Positions 37,440-45,788 of a stretch of DNA of 64,000 nt are shown here, piece after piece. The notes under the pieces are model-generated. The model did no database searches. It was not told where the DNA came from and was given only the letters and a program-made list of their open reading frames with translations. A program made the position numbers and the translations under genes. The first letter of the stretch is position 1. Each line of letters begins with the position of its first letter. The DNA comes from Oscillospiraceae bacterium MB08-C2-2 (GTDB lineage: Bacteria; Bacillota; Clostridia; Oscillospirales; Ruminococcaceae), in the NCBI GenBank assembly GCA_035621215.1, contig CP141729.1, positions 828,944-892,943 of the forward strand. Reading direction: 5' to 3'.

Positions 37440-38021
37440 TTATCTGGAAACAACGATCTTATCGATCAGACCGTAGTTTTTAGCTTCTTCTGCATCCATA
37501 AAATTATCCCGGTCGGTATCCCGCTCGATCACTTCAAGAGGCTGACCGGTCTGAGCTGCCATAATGGCATTGAGCTTTGCTTTGGTTTTGACAATATGCT
37601 CGGCGTGGATACGAATATCCGAAGCCTGCCCCCTGGCCCCGCCGGAAGGCTGGTGGATCATAATCTCTGCCATCGGGGTTGCAAAACGCTTACCCTTGGT
37701 ACCGGAGGAAAGCAAAAACGCGCCCATAGAAGCAGCCAAGCCAATGCAGATGGTCGAAACATCGCATTTGACATAGTTCATGGTATCGTAAATAGCCATA
37801 CCGGCTGTAACAGAGCCGCCGGGAGAATTGATATACAGGTTGATGTCCTTATCGGGATCCTGCCCCTCCAAATAAAGAAGCTGAGCCACGACAAGGCTGG
37901 CGGTGGTGTCGTTCACCTCATCGCACAGCATGATAATTCGATCGTTGAGCAAGCGGGAAAAAATATCGTAGCTTCTTTCTCCCCGGTTGGTCTGCTCCAC
38001 TACCATTGGTACTAAGCTCAT
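37440..38021 (-). CDS. clpP: ATP-dependent Clp protease proteolytic subunit
   Basis: 193 residues. The catalytic triad is S98 (AASMGAF), H123 (MIHQPSG) and D172 (DTDRDNFMD). ClpP forms a double heptamer that degrades proteins delivered by ClpX. ATG at 38021 follows GGAGG 11 bases upstream and gives the usual [12 protein letters not shown]-terminus; the frame is open to 38108. A 7-bp hairpin (AATGCTG/CAGCATT) lies just ahead of the binding site. Confidence 0.96.
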   Translation of the reverse strand: MSLVPMVVEQTNRGERSYDIFSRLLNDRIIMLCDEVNDTTASLVVAQLLYLEGQDPDKDINLYINSPGGSVTAGMAIYDTMNYVKCDVSTICIGLAASMGAFLLSSGTKGKRFATPMAEIMIHQPSGGARGQASDIRIHAEHIVKTKAKLNAIMAAQTGQPLEVIERDTDRDNFMDAEEAKNYGLIDKIVVSR

Positions 38022-38160
38022 ATTTGTTGATACCTCCAATGCTGTAATACAGCATTCCCCAAAACGAAAGAATCTTTTTAGGGAATACCGAACAATGAGC
38101 TGCGGCAAATCCGGGAGCCCTTGCCTTCAGGCGCAGTCATTATGTATCAGCAGGCTGGTA

Positions 38161-39573
38161 TTACTTCGCCTCGCCTGCTTCTTCGTCTTTTTTAGCTGCT
38201 GCTTTTTTGGCCGCAGGCTTTTTAGCTGCCGCTTTTTTAGCAGGTGCTTTTGCGGTTTCCTTGGAATCAGTCTCAGCAGCTGCTTCCTCAACCTCAGTAA
38301 TAACAGCCTCGCTGCGGATAAGTTCGAGAGCCTTGGTGGTGCAAAGATCAGCAGCCACATCCTTTTCACGGAGCATGTTCTTGATTTCTTCGGCCTTCAT
38401 GTTATACTGCTGGGCAAGCTTTGCATACTCAGCCTCAATATCCTCGGCGGAGGCTTCAAGCTTTTCGTTTTCAGCGATTTTCTCCAATGCAAGGCGAGTC
38501 TTGACCTGACGCTCTGCCTGTGCGGAGAAACCGGCACGGAAAGCAGCCATATCCATGCCGCTGTATTGCAGATACATATTCATGTTCAGGCCCTGAGAAG
38601 AAATGCGGTATTCAAAATCCCGCACCATATCGTCAATGCGGCTCTCAATCATAACCGAAGGAATCTCCGCCTTGAGGTTTTCCACAACAACATCCATCAG
38701 AGCATTTTCAACTTCATCCTTGGAGCGGTCGTCTCTTGCATCCTGCAGCTTTTTGCGCAGATCAGCACGCAGTTCGTCCAAAGTATCGAATTCGCTGACA
38801 TCCTTAGCAAATTCATCATCCAGCTCAGGCAGTTCCTTTTCTTTCAGCTCTTTAAGGGTTACTTTAAAGGTGGCAGGCTTGCCTTTGAGCTCCTCAGCGT
38901 GATACTGCTCGGGGAAGGTTACGTTAACGTCAAAGGAATCGCCTACGTTTTTACCGATGATCTGCTCCTCAAAGCCCTCGATAAACTGGTGAGAACCAAG
39001 CACAAGGTTATGATCCTCGCCCTTGCCGCCTGCAAAAGCAACACCGTCTACAAAGCCTTCAAAATCAATGACAGTGGTATCACCATCCTGAGCGGGGCGG
39101 CCCTCCACAGCAATGATCCGGGAGTTGCGATCCTGCATGCGTTCAATTTCCTGATCAACCTCGGCATCGGTTGCCTTATACATAACTTGGTTAACCGCAA
39201 TGCCTTTGTATCCTTCGATCTCCACCTCAGGCTTCACAGTAACAGTGGCTTTAAAGGTAAAACCAACGGCTTTATCTAAAGTCAGAATTTCAACATCCGC
39301 TTTATCCACCGGCTCGATACCGGCTTCTTCCACAGCACTGCGATAGGCAGCGGGATACAGCTCGTTGACAGCATCATCAAAGAAGATGCCTTCGCCATAC
39401 ATTTTTTCAATGATCTGGCGGGGAGCCTTGCCCTTGCGGAAACCGGGCACGGAAAGCTGTTTTGATTTCTGGCGGAACGCCTTATCAACAGCCGCTTTAA
39501 ACTCCTCTGCGCCAACGGCGATCTCTAGTTCAACGATGTTATTATCGGTTTTCTGTGTGGAAGTCAAGCTCAT
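38161..39573 (-). CDS. tig: Trigger factor with lysine/alanine-rich C-terminal extension
   Basis: 470 residues. Ribosome-binding N-terminal domain with the GFRKGKAP signature (44-51), FKBP-like prolyl isomerase domain (about 150-240) and helical C-terminal chaperone domain. Trigger factor meets nascent chains at the ribosome exit. The last 35-40 residues form a low-complexity tail of repeated AKK and AAKK units ending DEEAGEAK; most trigger factors stop before this. It heads the tig-clpP-clpX-lon-engB cluster. Confidence 0.94.
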   Translation of the reverse strand: MSLTSTQKTDNNIVELEIAVGAEEFKAAVDKAFRQKSKQLSVPGFRKGKAPRQIIEKMYGEGIFFDDAVNELYPAAYRSAVEEAGIEPVDKADVEILTLDKAVGFTFKATVTVKPEVEIEGYKGIAVNQVMYKATDAEVDQEIERMQDRNSRIIAVEGRPAQDGDTTVIDFEGFVDGVAFAGGKGEDHNLVLGSHQFIEGFEEQIIGKNVGDSFDVNVTFPEQYHAEELKGKPATFKVTLKELKEKELPELDDEFAKDVSEFDTLDELRADLRKKLQDARDDRSKDEVENALMDVVVENLKAEIPSVMIESRIDDMVRDFEYRISSQGLNMNMYLQYSGMDMAAFRAGFSAQAERQVKTRLALEKIAENEKLEASAEDIEAEYAKLAQQYNMKAEEIKNMLREKDVAADLCTTKALELIRSEAVITEVEEAAAETDSKETAKAPAKKAAAKKPAAKKAAAKKDEEAGEAK

Positions 39574-39710
39574 GAATTACTCCTCCTGTATTTTCCCATC
39601 TCTTAATCTTTTTGATTGTAACATAAAAACTGGCAAAAAGCCACAGAATAAATAAAAAATTCTATTTATTGCTTTAACTAAGCCCCATTCCTAATCTATA
39701 TCCTATAATA

Positions 39711-40394
39711 TTAAAGTTTCTTGGGGCAGAAGTGCAGGTAATCGGCGGAAATCATGGTGTATTCAACCCCATCAAAAAGCCCCTCATGGGCAAATCTGTG
39801 ACCGCCACCGTGAATATGCCCATAATAGCAGCGGGCTATACAGTGCCGGGCCAGCACCTCCAGCAGTGAGCCGATAAACTGATTGTTGTAAATCGGCGGA
39901 TAGTGCAGAAAAACCACTTTTTCTCCCGAAAAGCCCTTGGCGGCCGTAAGAGAGGCCTCCAACCGCAGCACCTCCCGGTTGATCAGCTTATCATCGTGGG
40001 GCTTGCCGGATTCCATCATCCAGCCCCGGGTGCCGCAGAGTGCTAAGCCCTCGGCCGAGATAAAATTGTTGTGGAGAATCTCAAGGCTGGAAAATCCGTT
40101 TTCTTCAAAAAAGCGGCTCATCCGGGAAGCAGAGGTCCACCAGTAATCGTGGTTACCCTTGAGCAAAATCTTGCGCCCGGGCAATGCCTGCAAAAAGGCA
40201 AAATCCGCCCGGCTCTCCTCCAAGGTCATGCCCCATGAGGTATCACCGCACAGCAAAACCGTATCCTCCGGCGCAATCTGCTCACGCCAGTTTGTTTCGA
40301 GCAAAGTTACATAATTTTTCCACCCGGGAAAAGCATCCATCGCTTTATCGCCACCCAATGAAAGGTGAAGATCCCCTATTGCAAAAACTGCCAT
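39711..40394 (-). CDS. Calcineurin-like metallophosphoesterase
   Basis: 227 residues with the two-metal phosphoesterase motifs GDLHLS (7-12), LLCGDTSWG, LKGNHDYWW and YGHIHGGGH. This is the YpgQ-like/uncharacterised branch seen in Clostridia. The substrate is unknown. The upstream side faces the long multi-hairpin region at 40.4-40.7 kb. Confidence 0.85.
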   Translation of the reverse strand: MAVFAIGDLHLSLGGDKAMDAFPGWKNYVTLLETNWREQIAPEDTVLLCGDTSWGMTLEESRADFAFLQALPGRKILLKGNHDYWWTSASRMSRFFEENGFSSLEILHNNFISAEGLALCGTRGWMMESGKPHDDKLINREVLRLEASLTAAKGFSGEKVVFLHYPPIYNNQFIGSLLEVLARHCIARCYYGHIHGGGHRFAHEGLFDGVEYTMISADYLHFCPKKL

Positions 40395-40410
40395 GTCATC
40401 CCCCAGTTTT

Positions 40411-40676
40411 ATAGTAATGCCTACTGAACAATTTGAAAATGCGACAATAGCAATACTTTGACAGCGTTTTTAAATTGTTTAGGTGCAAGGTTTTTGCCAT
40501 ATTTGGCCAAAAACCTTGCACAAAGGATTTGTGGCGTGTGTCCGCAAATCCTTTCAGACAGTCAATCAATGTATCTGAAACGGCAAAACGGGCTTGTTTT
40601 GCCATCAACCAGAGCAAAAATCGCTCTGGTTGCAAATGCGCTTCGCAAAGCGCATTTGTTCAGTGGACATTATAGT
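40411..40676. repeat. Six-arm palindromic element
   Basis: ACTGAACAA (40423-40431) pairs with TTGTTCAGT (40656-40664); pairing continues outward through TAATG/CATTA (40415-40419 with 40668-40672). Enclosed hairpins: an imperfect one (40429-40477); GTGCAAGGTTTTTG with its complement (40483-40496/40508-40521, 14 bp); AAAGGATTTG/CAAATCCTTT (40522-40554); GGCAAAAC/GTTTTGCC (40582-40603); AACCAGAGC/GCTCTGGTT (40607-40631); and AATGCGCT/AGCGCATT (about 40635-40656). Five are perfect over 8-14 bp. Confidence 0.8.
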
Positions 40677-40834
40677 AGAACAAAATCAAAACAGATGATC
40701 TGTTCGTTCTTTACAGCAATTTTTGCACATGCAAAAGATGCGTCTTTTCCTCCTGAAATAAACTGTAAAGCGGGTTTATTTCAATATGGCTATAAAATGA
40801 AATATAATGCAGTAAGCTCGCCTATTATTTAGCG

Positions 40835-40864
40835 GGTATGTTGCGCACTGCACAGCGGATACTA
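40835..40864 (+). promoter_or_regulatory. Possible forespore-type (sigma-F/G) promoter of the DUF1540 gene
   Basis: GGTATG (40835-40840) and GATACTA (40858-40864) are 17 bases apart, resembling the sigma-G pattern GnATA...CATACTA. A sigma-A-like TATAAT also occurs at about 40803. Weak motif evidence only. Confidence 0.25.
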
Positions 40865-40968
40865 TTAGTGCGGTTATACCGGAGACGTTTTTCAGCTGCG
40901 TTTTTACGCACAAACAAAGCTTTTCCTGTATAGCCGGCAGCACACGACAGGAAAGGAGACCCTCTCCC

Positions 40969-41145
40969 ATGCAACTGCAAAATAATTTACCAGGCAATAC
41001 TCTGCCCGGCATCAAGTGCCATGTGACCAACTGTGTTTATAATGTAGGTCAGCACGACTGCTCCGCTAACGAAATAAGCGTTGGCCCTCAGTTTGCCTCC
41101 TGCACAGACGACACTGTCTGCGCCACATTTCAGGCCAAATCCTAG
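40969..41145 (+). CDS. DUF1540 small cysteine-rich protein
   Basis: 58 residues, MQLQNNLPGNTLPGIKCHVT then NCVYNVGQHDCSANEISVG, with cysteines at 17, 22, 31, 45 and 51. The pattern KCxVxNCxYNx5Cxax2I...TxCATF is that of DUF1540, a small Firmicutes family that probably binds metal and is often linked to spore-formers; no function is established. ATG at 40969 follows AAAGGAG at nine bases. It ends with a good terminator at 41268-41299. It is one of only two plus-strand genes in the first 50 kb. Confidence 0.88.
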   Translation: MQLQNNLPGNTLPGIKCHVTNCVYNVGQHDCSANEISVGPQFASCTDDTVCATFQAKS

Positions 41146-41267
41146 GGTCAACCCCATAAAAGCAGTATAAAACAGTCTTTTTCGAATCGGCGTCCAGGTC
41201 ATAATTTTGAACCGGCGCAAAATCCCGGGGAATTGTATCCCCCAAAATTAATACTGCAAAAATAACG

Positions 41268-41299
41268 AACCCCTGGAAAGTCCCGCTTTCCGGGGGTTT
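41268..41299. terminator. Bidirectional terminator between DUF1540 and thrC genes
   Basis: AACCCCTGGAAAG (41268-41280) pairs with CTTTCCGGGGGTT (41286-41298) with one mismatch around a five-base loop; TTTT follows on the plus strand and a shorter T run on the minus strand. It separates the convergent transcripts. Confidence 0.8.
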
Positions 41300-41351
41300 T
41301 ATAACTGTTTAACTTAAAGGCAGCTGGTCATAAAACAGCATATCTGCTATC

Positions 41352-42842
41352 CTATATTCCCAGCAAAGACATAGCGGTTTCTCCAATGGTCTCACGGGTA
41401 CAGATGTGATCGAAGCGAATCTCTTTTTCCGGCAGAGAAGAAATCTGGGGAGGAACCGGCAGCCCGGTCAGCTGGTGCAACTGGCGAATCAGCTCAAATT
41501 CATCTCCCTGCTCGTCTTTACCAGTCAGAGCGCTGAGCACGCTGCCCACGAATTTATAGGGATTGGCCGTAGAAGCCACAACGGTTTTGGTGGTATCCCC
41601 GGTTGCCTCGGTATACTGGCGAAGCACCTCAAGTGCCACAGCCGTATGGGTATCGCACAAGTAGGAATGGCTCTCAAAATAACGGCGGATGGTGGTCAAG
41701 GTCTGCTCTTCGTCGCAGCTGCCGCCGAAGAAATCCTGATCCATACGTTCCTTCACATCCGATGACAGCCTGTATACACCGCTGTTGCGCAGGCCTTCCA
41801 TCAAGCTCTGCACTTCCTGGTCATCCTCTTGATGCAGATGGTAAAGCAGCCGCTCCAGATTGCTGGAAATCAGGATATCCATAGAAGGGGAGCTGGTCAT
41901 GTAAAAGTCCCGCTCCTTGTTGTAAACGCCGGTTTTAAAGAAATCGGTGAGTACCTTGTTTTTATTGGAAGCACAGATCAGCTTGCCCACAGGCAGGCCC
42001 ATTTCCTTGGCATAATAAGCGGCCAAAATGTTACCAAAATTGCCGGTAGGAACCGCAATATTGATGGGATCGCCCAAGGCAATCTCTTCATCGGCCAAAA
42101 GATCGCAATAAGCGCTGATGTAATACACGATCTGCGGCACCAACCTGCCCCAGTTGATGGAATTGGCGCTGGAAAAGAACATATCCGCATCCGCAAGGCG
42201 CTGGATGTTATCGGAATCGGTGAAAACCGATTTGACGGCAGTCTGGGCATCATCAAAATTGCCCTCAATGGCGCAAACCTGCAAATTTTCGCCTTCTTGT
42301 GTCTGCATTTGAAGCTTCTGCACATGGCTGACACCATCCCGCGGATAGAACACCAGCATTTTGGTGCCCGGCAGATCACGGAAACCTTCCATGGCCGCCT
42401 TGCCTGTATCCCCCGAGGTGGCCACAAGAATAGCCGCCGTTTTGGAGGGATGGTGTTTGTTCAGCGAAACGGTCAGCAGGCGGGGCAGAAGCTGGAGAGC
42501 CAAATCCTTAAAGGCACAGGTAGGCCCATGCCAAAGCTCCAGCATATAAGTGGTATCATCCAGCTTGGAAAGAGGCGCCGGACGGTTTTCCTCAAAGGTA
42601 TCGGTATAAGCGCCCTGCACGCAGGACCATATCTCCTCCGGGGTAAAATCCGGGAGAAAATCCCCTAAAATATTGCAGGCTCTCTGGATATAACTCATAG
42701 GAATCAGCTTTTCCAGACGCTCATGAGTTAGCTTGGGAAGGCTTTCCGGCACAAAGAGGCCGCCCTCCTCCGAAATTCCCTGCGCGATCACCTGCGCAGC
42801 GGATAGGGATACTTTGTTGTTGCGGGTGCTGGTATAATTCAT
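41352..42842 (-). CDS. thrC: Threonine synthase
   Basis: 496 residues, the long (fungal/E. coli-like) threonine synthase type. PLP lysine is K112 in TCAFKDLALQ; the phosphate loop is VATSGDTGKAAMEG. It converts O-phosphohomoserine to threonine. ATG at 42842 follows AGGAAG seven bases upstream; the frame is open to 42860. The stop is about 50 bases from the terminator at 41268-41299. No thrB or hom gene is adjacent. Confidence 0.94.
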   Translation of the reverse strand: MNYTSTRNNKVSLSAAQVIAQGISEEGGLFVPESLPKLTHERLEKLIPMSYIQRACNILGDFLPDFTPEEIWSCVQGAYTDTFEENRPAPLSKLDDTTYMLELWHGPTCAFKDLALQLLPRLLTVSLNKHHPSKTAAILVATSGDTGKAAMEGFRDLPGTKMLVFYPRDGVSHVQKLQMQTQEGENLQVCAIEGNFDDAQTAVKSVFTDSDNIQRLADADMFFSSANSINWGRLVPQIVYYISAYCDLLADEEIALGDPINIAVPTGNFGNILAAYYAKEMGLPVGKLICASNKNKVLTDFFKTGVYNKERDFYMTSSPSMDILISSNLERLLYHLHQEDDQEVQSLMEGLRNSGVYRLSSDVKERMDQDFFGGSCDEEQTLTTIRRYFESHSYLCDTHTAVALEVLRQYTEATGDTTKTVVASTANPYKFVGSVLSALTGKDEQGDEFELIRQLHQLTGLPVPPQISSLPEKEIRFDHICTRETIGETAMSLLGI

Positions 42843-42887
42843 TGGGCGACTTCCTCTCATGGATTTAAAACATTCCTATAGGGCAGT

Positions 42888-43820
42888 TCACAGGTTGGCA
42901 AGATAGTTCCGGGCATTTTGAAAAAGGATCTTATCCACCACCTGCTGGGGTATGCCTGATTTTAACATAGCCTGCACTAAAAAATCAACTGTTCCTACAC
43001 CGTGAAGATAATCGGGAACATCCGCCCCATCATAATCCGAGCCTAAGGCGATAGTATTCTCCCCGCCCCGCTCCAAAAAATGATGGATATGATAAAGCAA
43101 ATCCTTTACTGTACCATGCTCCCCATCCTCACGGATGAAAGGCCGATAGTAGTTCATGCCCACAATACCGCCCCGGCGGACAATTTCATCAAACATGGCA
43201 TCGGTCAGGTTGCGGCGGTGAGGGCAAATAACCCGAGAGTTGGAATGTGTGGCTAAAAAGGGCTTGGTGGCAAATTCGCACAGCTCCCAGAAAGCCCGGT
43301 CGGAAAGGTGGGATACATCCACGGCCATGCCAAGACGCTCCATCTCCCCCACCGCCTGTCGGCCAAAAGGAGTAAAGCCCTCATCCGTGGCCGCCCCGCC
43401 TGCAATTTCGTTGGCTGCATTCCAAGTCAGGGTCATGATGCGCACCCCGGCCTCATACAGAACAGCCACCCGGGAAAGCTCTCCGGCCAGCGCAGATCCG
43501 CCTTCTACAGTCAGGAAAGCCGCCCATTTGCAGCAATCCAGCGCCTGATCAATGCATTTTAGACGCTCCACCGTCCGGATTCTGTTTCTGTGCTTGCACA
43601 TCTGCTGGCGATAGGTTTCCAGCAGGGCATTAAAGTATTCCACTGCGGCTCGGCCCCGGTAAGCATCGGGCATAAAAATGGCAAAGGCCTGACACCAGCG
43701 GTAACCCTCTGGGAGCTTATTCAGGTTGATATGCAGCCTATCGCTGGTAATATCCAGTTTTTCATCCCGGCACAAGGTTAAGGTATCGCAGTGAAGATCA
43801 ATGATACGCCGTTCATCCAT
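42888..43820 (-). CDS. Membrane dipeptidase family protein (peptidase M19)
   Basis: 310 residues of the renal-dipeptidase fold. Metal and catalytic landmarks are IIDLHCDTL (HxD), VEGG, DVSHLSDRAFWEL, ATHSNSR and LGSDYDGAD. M19 enzymes hydrolyse dipeptides, some with D-residues. There is no signal peptide, so it acts in the cytoplasm. ATG at 43820 overlaps the rnhB-yraN stop by eight bases; TTG 43841 and GTG 43832 are alternative starts. Co-transcribed with rnhB-yraN. Confidence 0.9.
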   Translation of the reverse strand: MDERRIIDLHCDTLTLCRDEKLDITSDRLHINLNKLPEGYRWCQAFAIFMPDAYRGRAAVEYFNALLETYRQQMCKHRNRIRTVERLKCIDQALDCCKWAAFLTVEGGSALAGELSRVAVLYEAGVRIMTLTWNAANEIAGGAATDEGFTPFGRQAVGEMERLGMAVDVSHLSDRAFWELCEFATKPFLATHSNSRVICPHRRNLTDAMFDEIVRRGGIVGMNYYRPFIREDGEHGTVKDLLYHIHHFLERGGENTIALGSDYDGADVPDYLHGVGTVDFLVQAMLKSGIPQQVVDKILFQNARNYLANL

Positions 43821-44793
43821 TGGTATAAGCACCTCCGTCAAAAGCGGCAGGAATCAGCTCACAGTCCACAATCGCTCCTTTTTTGTCTGTAACTACACTG
43901 AGCACATCAAAACGTGGCTGGAGTGAGTTGGGAAAGGCATCAAGATAGCAAAGGGCTGTTGTAATGATGCGTTTCTGCTTTGAGCGGGTCACCGCCTCCG
44001 GGCCTGTAACCTGACTTCCCTGCCTGCGGGTTTTTACCTCTACAAAGCATATGTAATCTTCGGTAGTCGCTATTACATCTATTTCACCATAAGCACTGCG
44101 GTAATTTCTTTCCAGCACTTCATATCCAAGGGAAGTGAGGGCCAATACTGCGTAATCTTCTCCCATTGCTCCCAAATTGGAGGAAGCCTGCGCCGCCCGA
44201 TTCCACTTTTTGAGAAAGCTTTGCCGGTGGATGGTGCTGGGCCCATGCTCCACCAGTTTTTCATAATGGAGCTTGGTGGGGTAGCCCTTATGTTTGGCAA
44301 GGCAGTATTGCGGGTAGCTTTTATCCAACTCCAGCATATAGCGATCCCGGGCCACCTTGGCTAAAATAGAAGCAGCGGCAATACAGGCCGAGGTGGCATC
44401 CCCTTTAACCACCAGCCGAGTGGAAACCGCCAGCCGAGGATCAGCGTTGCCATCCACCAGCGCAAGCTGGGGCAAAGTCTTGAGGCTTTCCACTGCCCGG
44501 CGCATAGCCAGCTTGGAGGCCTCCAATATATTGAGGGCGTCTATTTCTTTTTCGGTAGCTGCGGCAATACCAAAAGCCACAGCTTGCTCCATAATCAAAG
44601 GGAACAAAGCCTCCCGCTTTTTCTCGGATAGCTTTTTGGAATCGTTAAGCCCGGGGATTTCAGGTTCCTGCGGCAAAATAACGGCGGCGGCAAAGACAGG
44701 CCCGGCCAGCGGCCCTCTGCCCGCTTCATCCACCCCGCAAAAGCAGGTCAGGCCCTCCCCATAAACAGCATTGTCGTATTCATACAGGCTCAT
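43813..44793 (-). CDS. Ribonuclease HII fused to YraN endonuclease-like domain
   Basis: 326 residues, two proteins in one. Residues 1-200 are RNase HII with D22-E23 (CGVDEAGRGPLAGP), D114 and D132, the four expected metal carboxylates. Residues 203-326 are a YraN/UPF0102 domain with E212 (MGEDYAV), E237/D239 (GEIDVIA) and E252/K254 (FVEVKTR). The two are usually separate neighbouring genes. RNase HII removes ribonucleotides from DNA; YraN is a putative Holliday-type or flap nuclease. ATG at 44793 follows AAAGGAG at nine bases. No frameshift is needed and no internal binding site is obvious. Confidence 0.93.
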   Translation of the reverse strand: MSLYEYDNAVYGEGLTCFCGVDEAGRGPLAGPVFAAAVILPQEPEIPGLNDSKKLSEKKREALFPLIMEQAVAFGIAAATEKEIDALNILEASKLAMRRAVESLKTLPQLALVDGNADPRLAVSTRLVVKGDATSACIAAASILAKVARDRYMLELDKSYPQYCLAKHKGYPTKLHYEKLVEHGPSTIHRQSFLKKWNRAAQASSNLGAMGEDYAVLALTSLGYEVLERNYRSAYGEIDVIATTEDYICFVEVKTRRQGSQVTGPEAVTRSKQKRIITTALCYLDAFPNSLQPRFDVLSVVTDKKGAIVDCELIPAAFDGGAYTNG

Positions 44794-44834
44794 GGAAGAA
44801 GGCTCCTTTCAGAGAAATTTTTGAGGCTGGTGTT

Positions 44835-44898
44835 TTCTCGGCCAATGCCCGCTGAAAAGCGGGCAACCGGCGCTTGGCGCCGAACCATTGGCCGAGAA
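44835..44898. repeat. Two-arm palindromic element between rbgA and rnhB-yraN
   Basis: A perfect 13-bp closing stem, TTCTCGGCCAATG (44835-44847) with CATTGGCCGAGAA (44886-44898), encloses CCCGCT-GAAA-AGCGGG (44848-44863) and CGGCGC-TTG-GCGCCG (44868-44882). No T run follows on either strand. It fills most of the short gap between two operon genes. Confidence 0.85.
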
Positions 44899-44912
44899 GG
44901 GCTGGCAGAAAG

Positions 44913-45788
44913 CTAATCCCGCAGGATGGGCGCCTGCTCCAGCGTAATCCGCCCAATGGTACCGCCACGAAATTCATCGAGTATCATGATGGCCGCCCGC
45001 TCGGTGTGAACTACACCACCGGGCAGCAGCATCCCTCTTTTCTGGCCAATGGCGGATAACATTTCATAACTGGTTTTTCCTTCCAGCTGCTCCGACTCCA
45101 TACCATACCGGGAACAGATCAGCTGGGGATAGCGCTGCCAAAGGAGCTCCAGCAGGCGCATGGCAAGGGCTTCCAAATCCATAATATCGTCCTTGACCGC
45201 ACCGGTAAAGGCAAGGTATTCCCCCACCTGCTTATCATCAAACTTAGGCCAGAGAACACCAGGCATATCCAAAAGTTCCATGCCGCTCTGCAGCTTCACC
45301 CACTGCTTGCCTCGGGTTACACCGGGGCGATCCTCCACCTTGGCCCGGCGGCTGCCCGCCATCCGGTTAATGAAAGAGGATTTGCCCACATTGGGCACCC
45401 CCACCACCATGATGCGAATAGGCCGCCCGCTCATGCCTTTTTCTTCAAGGCGCTTGAGCTGAGCAGCCAGCGTTTGCCGCACAAGAGGCACAAAAGCCCC
45501 CAGACCCTTTCCGCTGCGGCAATCCACAGCCAGGGCGGGGACCTGACGAGACATATAATAAGCGCACCAGCGCTGGCTTTGCAGCTCATCGGCGGTATCC
45601 GCCTTGTTGAGCAGAATAATGCGGGGCTTATGGGCCGTGAGCTTGTCTATTTCAGGGTTGCTGCTGCTGTGAGGAATGCGGGCATCCCGCAGCTCGACCA
45701 CAATATCCACAAGGCGCATATTTTCCCGCATCAGACGGCGGGTTTTGGCCATATGGCCGGGGAACCACTGTACACTGACCGCTTCCAT
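44913..45788 (-). CDS. rbgA: Ribosome biogenesis GTPase RbgA (YlqF)
   Basis: 291 residues, a circularly permuted GTPase. G4 (LLNKADTAD) comes before G1 (VVGVPNVGKSSFIN, about 127-140) and G3 (DMPGV), as expected for YlqF. The N-terminal WFPGHMAKTRR is the family signature. RbgA drives late 50S assembly with ribosomal protein L6. In B. subtilis it lies next to lepB-like and rnhB genes; here the operon is interrupted upstream by the 45.8-46.2 kb array. Confidence 0.95.
   Translation of the reverse strand: MEAVSVQWFPGHMAKTRRLMRENMRLVDIVVELRDARIPHSSSNPEIDKLTAHKPRIILLNKADTADELQSQRWCAYYMSRQVPALAVDCRSGKGLGAFVPLVRQTLAAQLKRLEEKGMSGRPIRIMVVGVPNVGKSSFINRMAGSRRAKVEDRPGVTRGKQWVKLQSGMELLDMPGVLWPKFDDKQVGEYLAFTGAVKDDIMDLEALAMRLLELLWQRYPQLICSRYGMESEQLEGKTSYEMLSAIGQKRGMLLPGGVVHTERAAIMILDEFRGGTIGRITLEQAPILRD

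Larger units (their letters stand above)
40395..40968. other. Gene-free region with palindromic array and small-gene promoter
   Basis: No protein gene. It consists of the six-arm element (40411-40676), two more perfect hairpins AACAGA/TCTGTT (40690-40704) and GAAATAAAC/GTTTATTTC (near 40757-40784), and the leader of the DUF1540 gene. Confidence 0.6.

Noticed and set aside
37987-39279. 430-codon plus-strand frame opposite tig
   Set aside because: Shadow frame produced by the alanine/lysine-rich codons of tig; no start signal or domain.
40987-41220. 77-codon minus-strand frame with hydrophobic stretches
   Set aside because: It is antisense to the DUF1540 gene, which has a clear binding site and family pattern; the minus frame has neither.
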